A DNA stretch of 64,000 nt, taken from IMG/VR virus record IMGVR_UViG_3300042566_000678, positions 84,236 to 148,235 of that record, one strand, 5' to 3'. The notes beneath the pieces are model-generated. The model was not told the DNA's origin and did no database searches. It saw only the letters and a program-made list of their open reading frames with translations. The position numbers and the translations under genes are program-made. The stretch is from a virus. How positions within the stretch are numbered: the first letter of the stretch is position 1; each line of letters opens with the position of its first letter. This document shows positions 63,510 through 64,000 of the stretch, piece after piece.

Positions 63510-64000
63510 TATATTATTACGGATGAGAATACTCACGTAAAAGAACCAGCTTTCGTTGGATTATTGTTTCCCAACTTTTCCACTACCTTTTGGGTAGTAC
63601 CGATTCAATGCGGGTTGGTTAAGCCAACCACTCATAAAGTTACAAACTACTCTCTCTTTACTCCGCTTCTTCTACTCTGCCGAACAGATTCACACTTGCG
63701 GTGTTAGAAGTTTTTCGAAAGAATCACAGACCTCTTGCGGAGGTATCGTGGCAAGGAACAACTCCCTACTATGTACGCACCTTTCGTTTGCAACTGACGA
63801 ACACTTTTGCTCTTTTTGTTTATAGTTTGCACTAACAGGCAAATTGAGTTTGGTTCGTAGATGGTTTCAAGTAGTGGTTCGCCAACCTGCTTCGTTACCT
63901 TTTGAGCAACAAAATACTGAACTACTCGATGTGTTATCCCTAACACCATACTTTAAGTTTGCTTCATAACTCCTACCTTGGTAGGTGAAGAGTAAGGATA
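63510..64000 (-). ncRNA. Large ornate structured RNA, continues beyond window
   Basis: No convincing ORF in 490 nt, higher GC than the surroundings, and a dense series of short hairpins: TGAG/CTCA 63524-63535, GTTGG/CCAAC 63555-63575, ACTACC/GGTAGT 63582-63598, GGTTGG/CCAACC 63613-63629, CTTCTA/TAGAAG 63669-63710 enclosing ACAC/GTGT 63692-63704, ACCTC/GAGGT 63730-63744, TTCGT/ACGAA 63783-63801, TTTGC/GCAAA 63826-63843, GGTT/AACC 63876-63887, GTGTTA/TAACAC 63931-63946, CCTAC/GTAGG 63972-63985. Two loops are CGCAA on the minus strand. Size, structure and tRNA neighbourhood recall GOLLD/ROOL-type phage RNAs; identity is unproved. Strand is assumed from the adjacent tRNAs. Confidence 0.65.

Noticed and set aside
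63704-63949. Minus-strand ORF of 81 codons
   Set aside because: Covers several perfect hairpins of the large RNA candidate; composition not protein-like.
1-64000. CRISPR array or insertion sequence
   Set aside because: No regularly spaced identical repeats and no transposase-like protein or terminal inverted repeats were seen.

Overview
The window reads as part of the genome of a large, T4-related tailed phage that infects a member of the Bacteroidota. Phage evidence: a T4-type replisome (family B DNA polymerase, sliding clamp, large and probable small clamp-loader subunits), ThyA, an unlinked co-chaperonin, many 2OG-Fe(II) oxygenases, glycosyltransferases, dozens of small genes with 1-4 bp overlaps, and a tRNA array covering all 20 amino acids. 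Host evidence: promoters of the Bacteroidota type (-7 element TAnnTTTG), AT-rich leaders mostly without Shine-Dalgarno sequences, lipoboxes and signal peptides of Bacteroidota style, and a TonB-dependent receptor with a partner lipoprotein. Almost everything lies on the minus strand; the only convincing plus-strand gene is a 52-codon ORF at 33492-33650.

Layout by ascending coordinate (transcription runs right to left). 1-5.3 kb: small unknown genes, then a MoxR/CobS-like AAA ATPase and a CobT-like VWA protein, each with its own strong promoter. 5.5-12.3 kb: small envelope and unknown genes, three 2OG-Fe(II) oxygenases, a ClpP-like protease, a GDSL esterase. 12.3-17.7 kb: secreted DNA/RNA nuclease, ThyA, three more oxygenases (two in tandem duplication), a HAD phosphatase. 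17.8-22.8 kb: probable virion-associated or accessory proteins, including a ParB-like protein of 744 aa. 22.8-28.5 kb: five glycosyltransferases. 28.5-33.4 kb: a ribbon-helix-helix protein, three PD-(D/E)XK-type nuclease candidates (one fused to a ParB-like domain) and small genes. 33.6-47.5 kb: an envelope module with a Ser/Ala- and Lys/Glu-repeat outer-membrane protein, a lipoprotein, a TonB receptor, a lipase, two small CsgG-like proteins, three small membrane proteins, two lipoproteins, and two large exported proteins with cohesin/dockerin-like parts, one carrying a C-type lectin domain. 47.5-55.7 kb: replication operon. 55.7-64 kb: 2H phosphoesterase, then the tRNA array, interrupted by a four-repeat/LRR surface lipoprotein, an HNH endonuclease and a 47-aa gene.

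The most unusual features are in the RNA region. Every long spacer between tRNAs is closed by a 5-10 bp helix formed by its own two ends, so the array looks like tRNAs alternating with folded RNA domains, some of them tRNA-like. At the right edge, downstream to the tRNAs in coordinate but upstream in transcription, about 490 nt with more than ten short hairpins looks like a large ornate non-coding RNA that continues beyond the window. The second striking feature is the number of exported host-envelope proteins (TonB receptor, lectin, cohesin-like, LRR lipoprotein), which suggests that the phage remodels the surface of the infected cell. All functional statements are made from sequence motifs read by eye; no database search was run.
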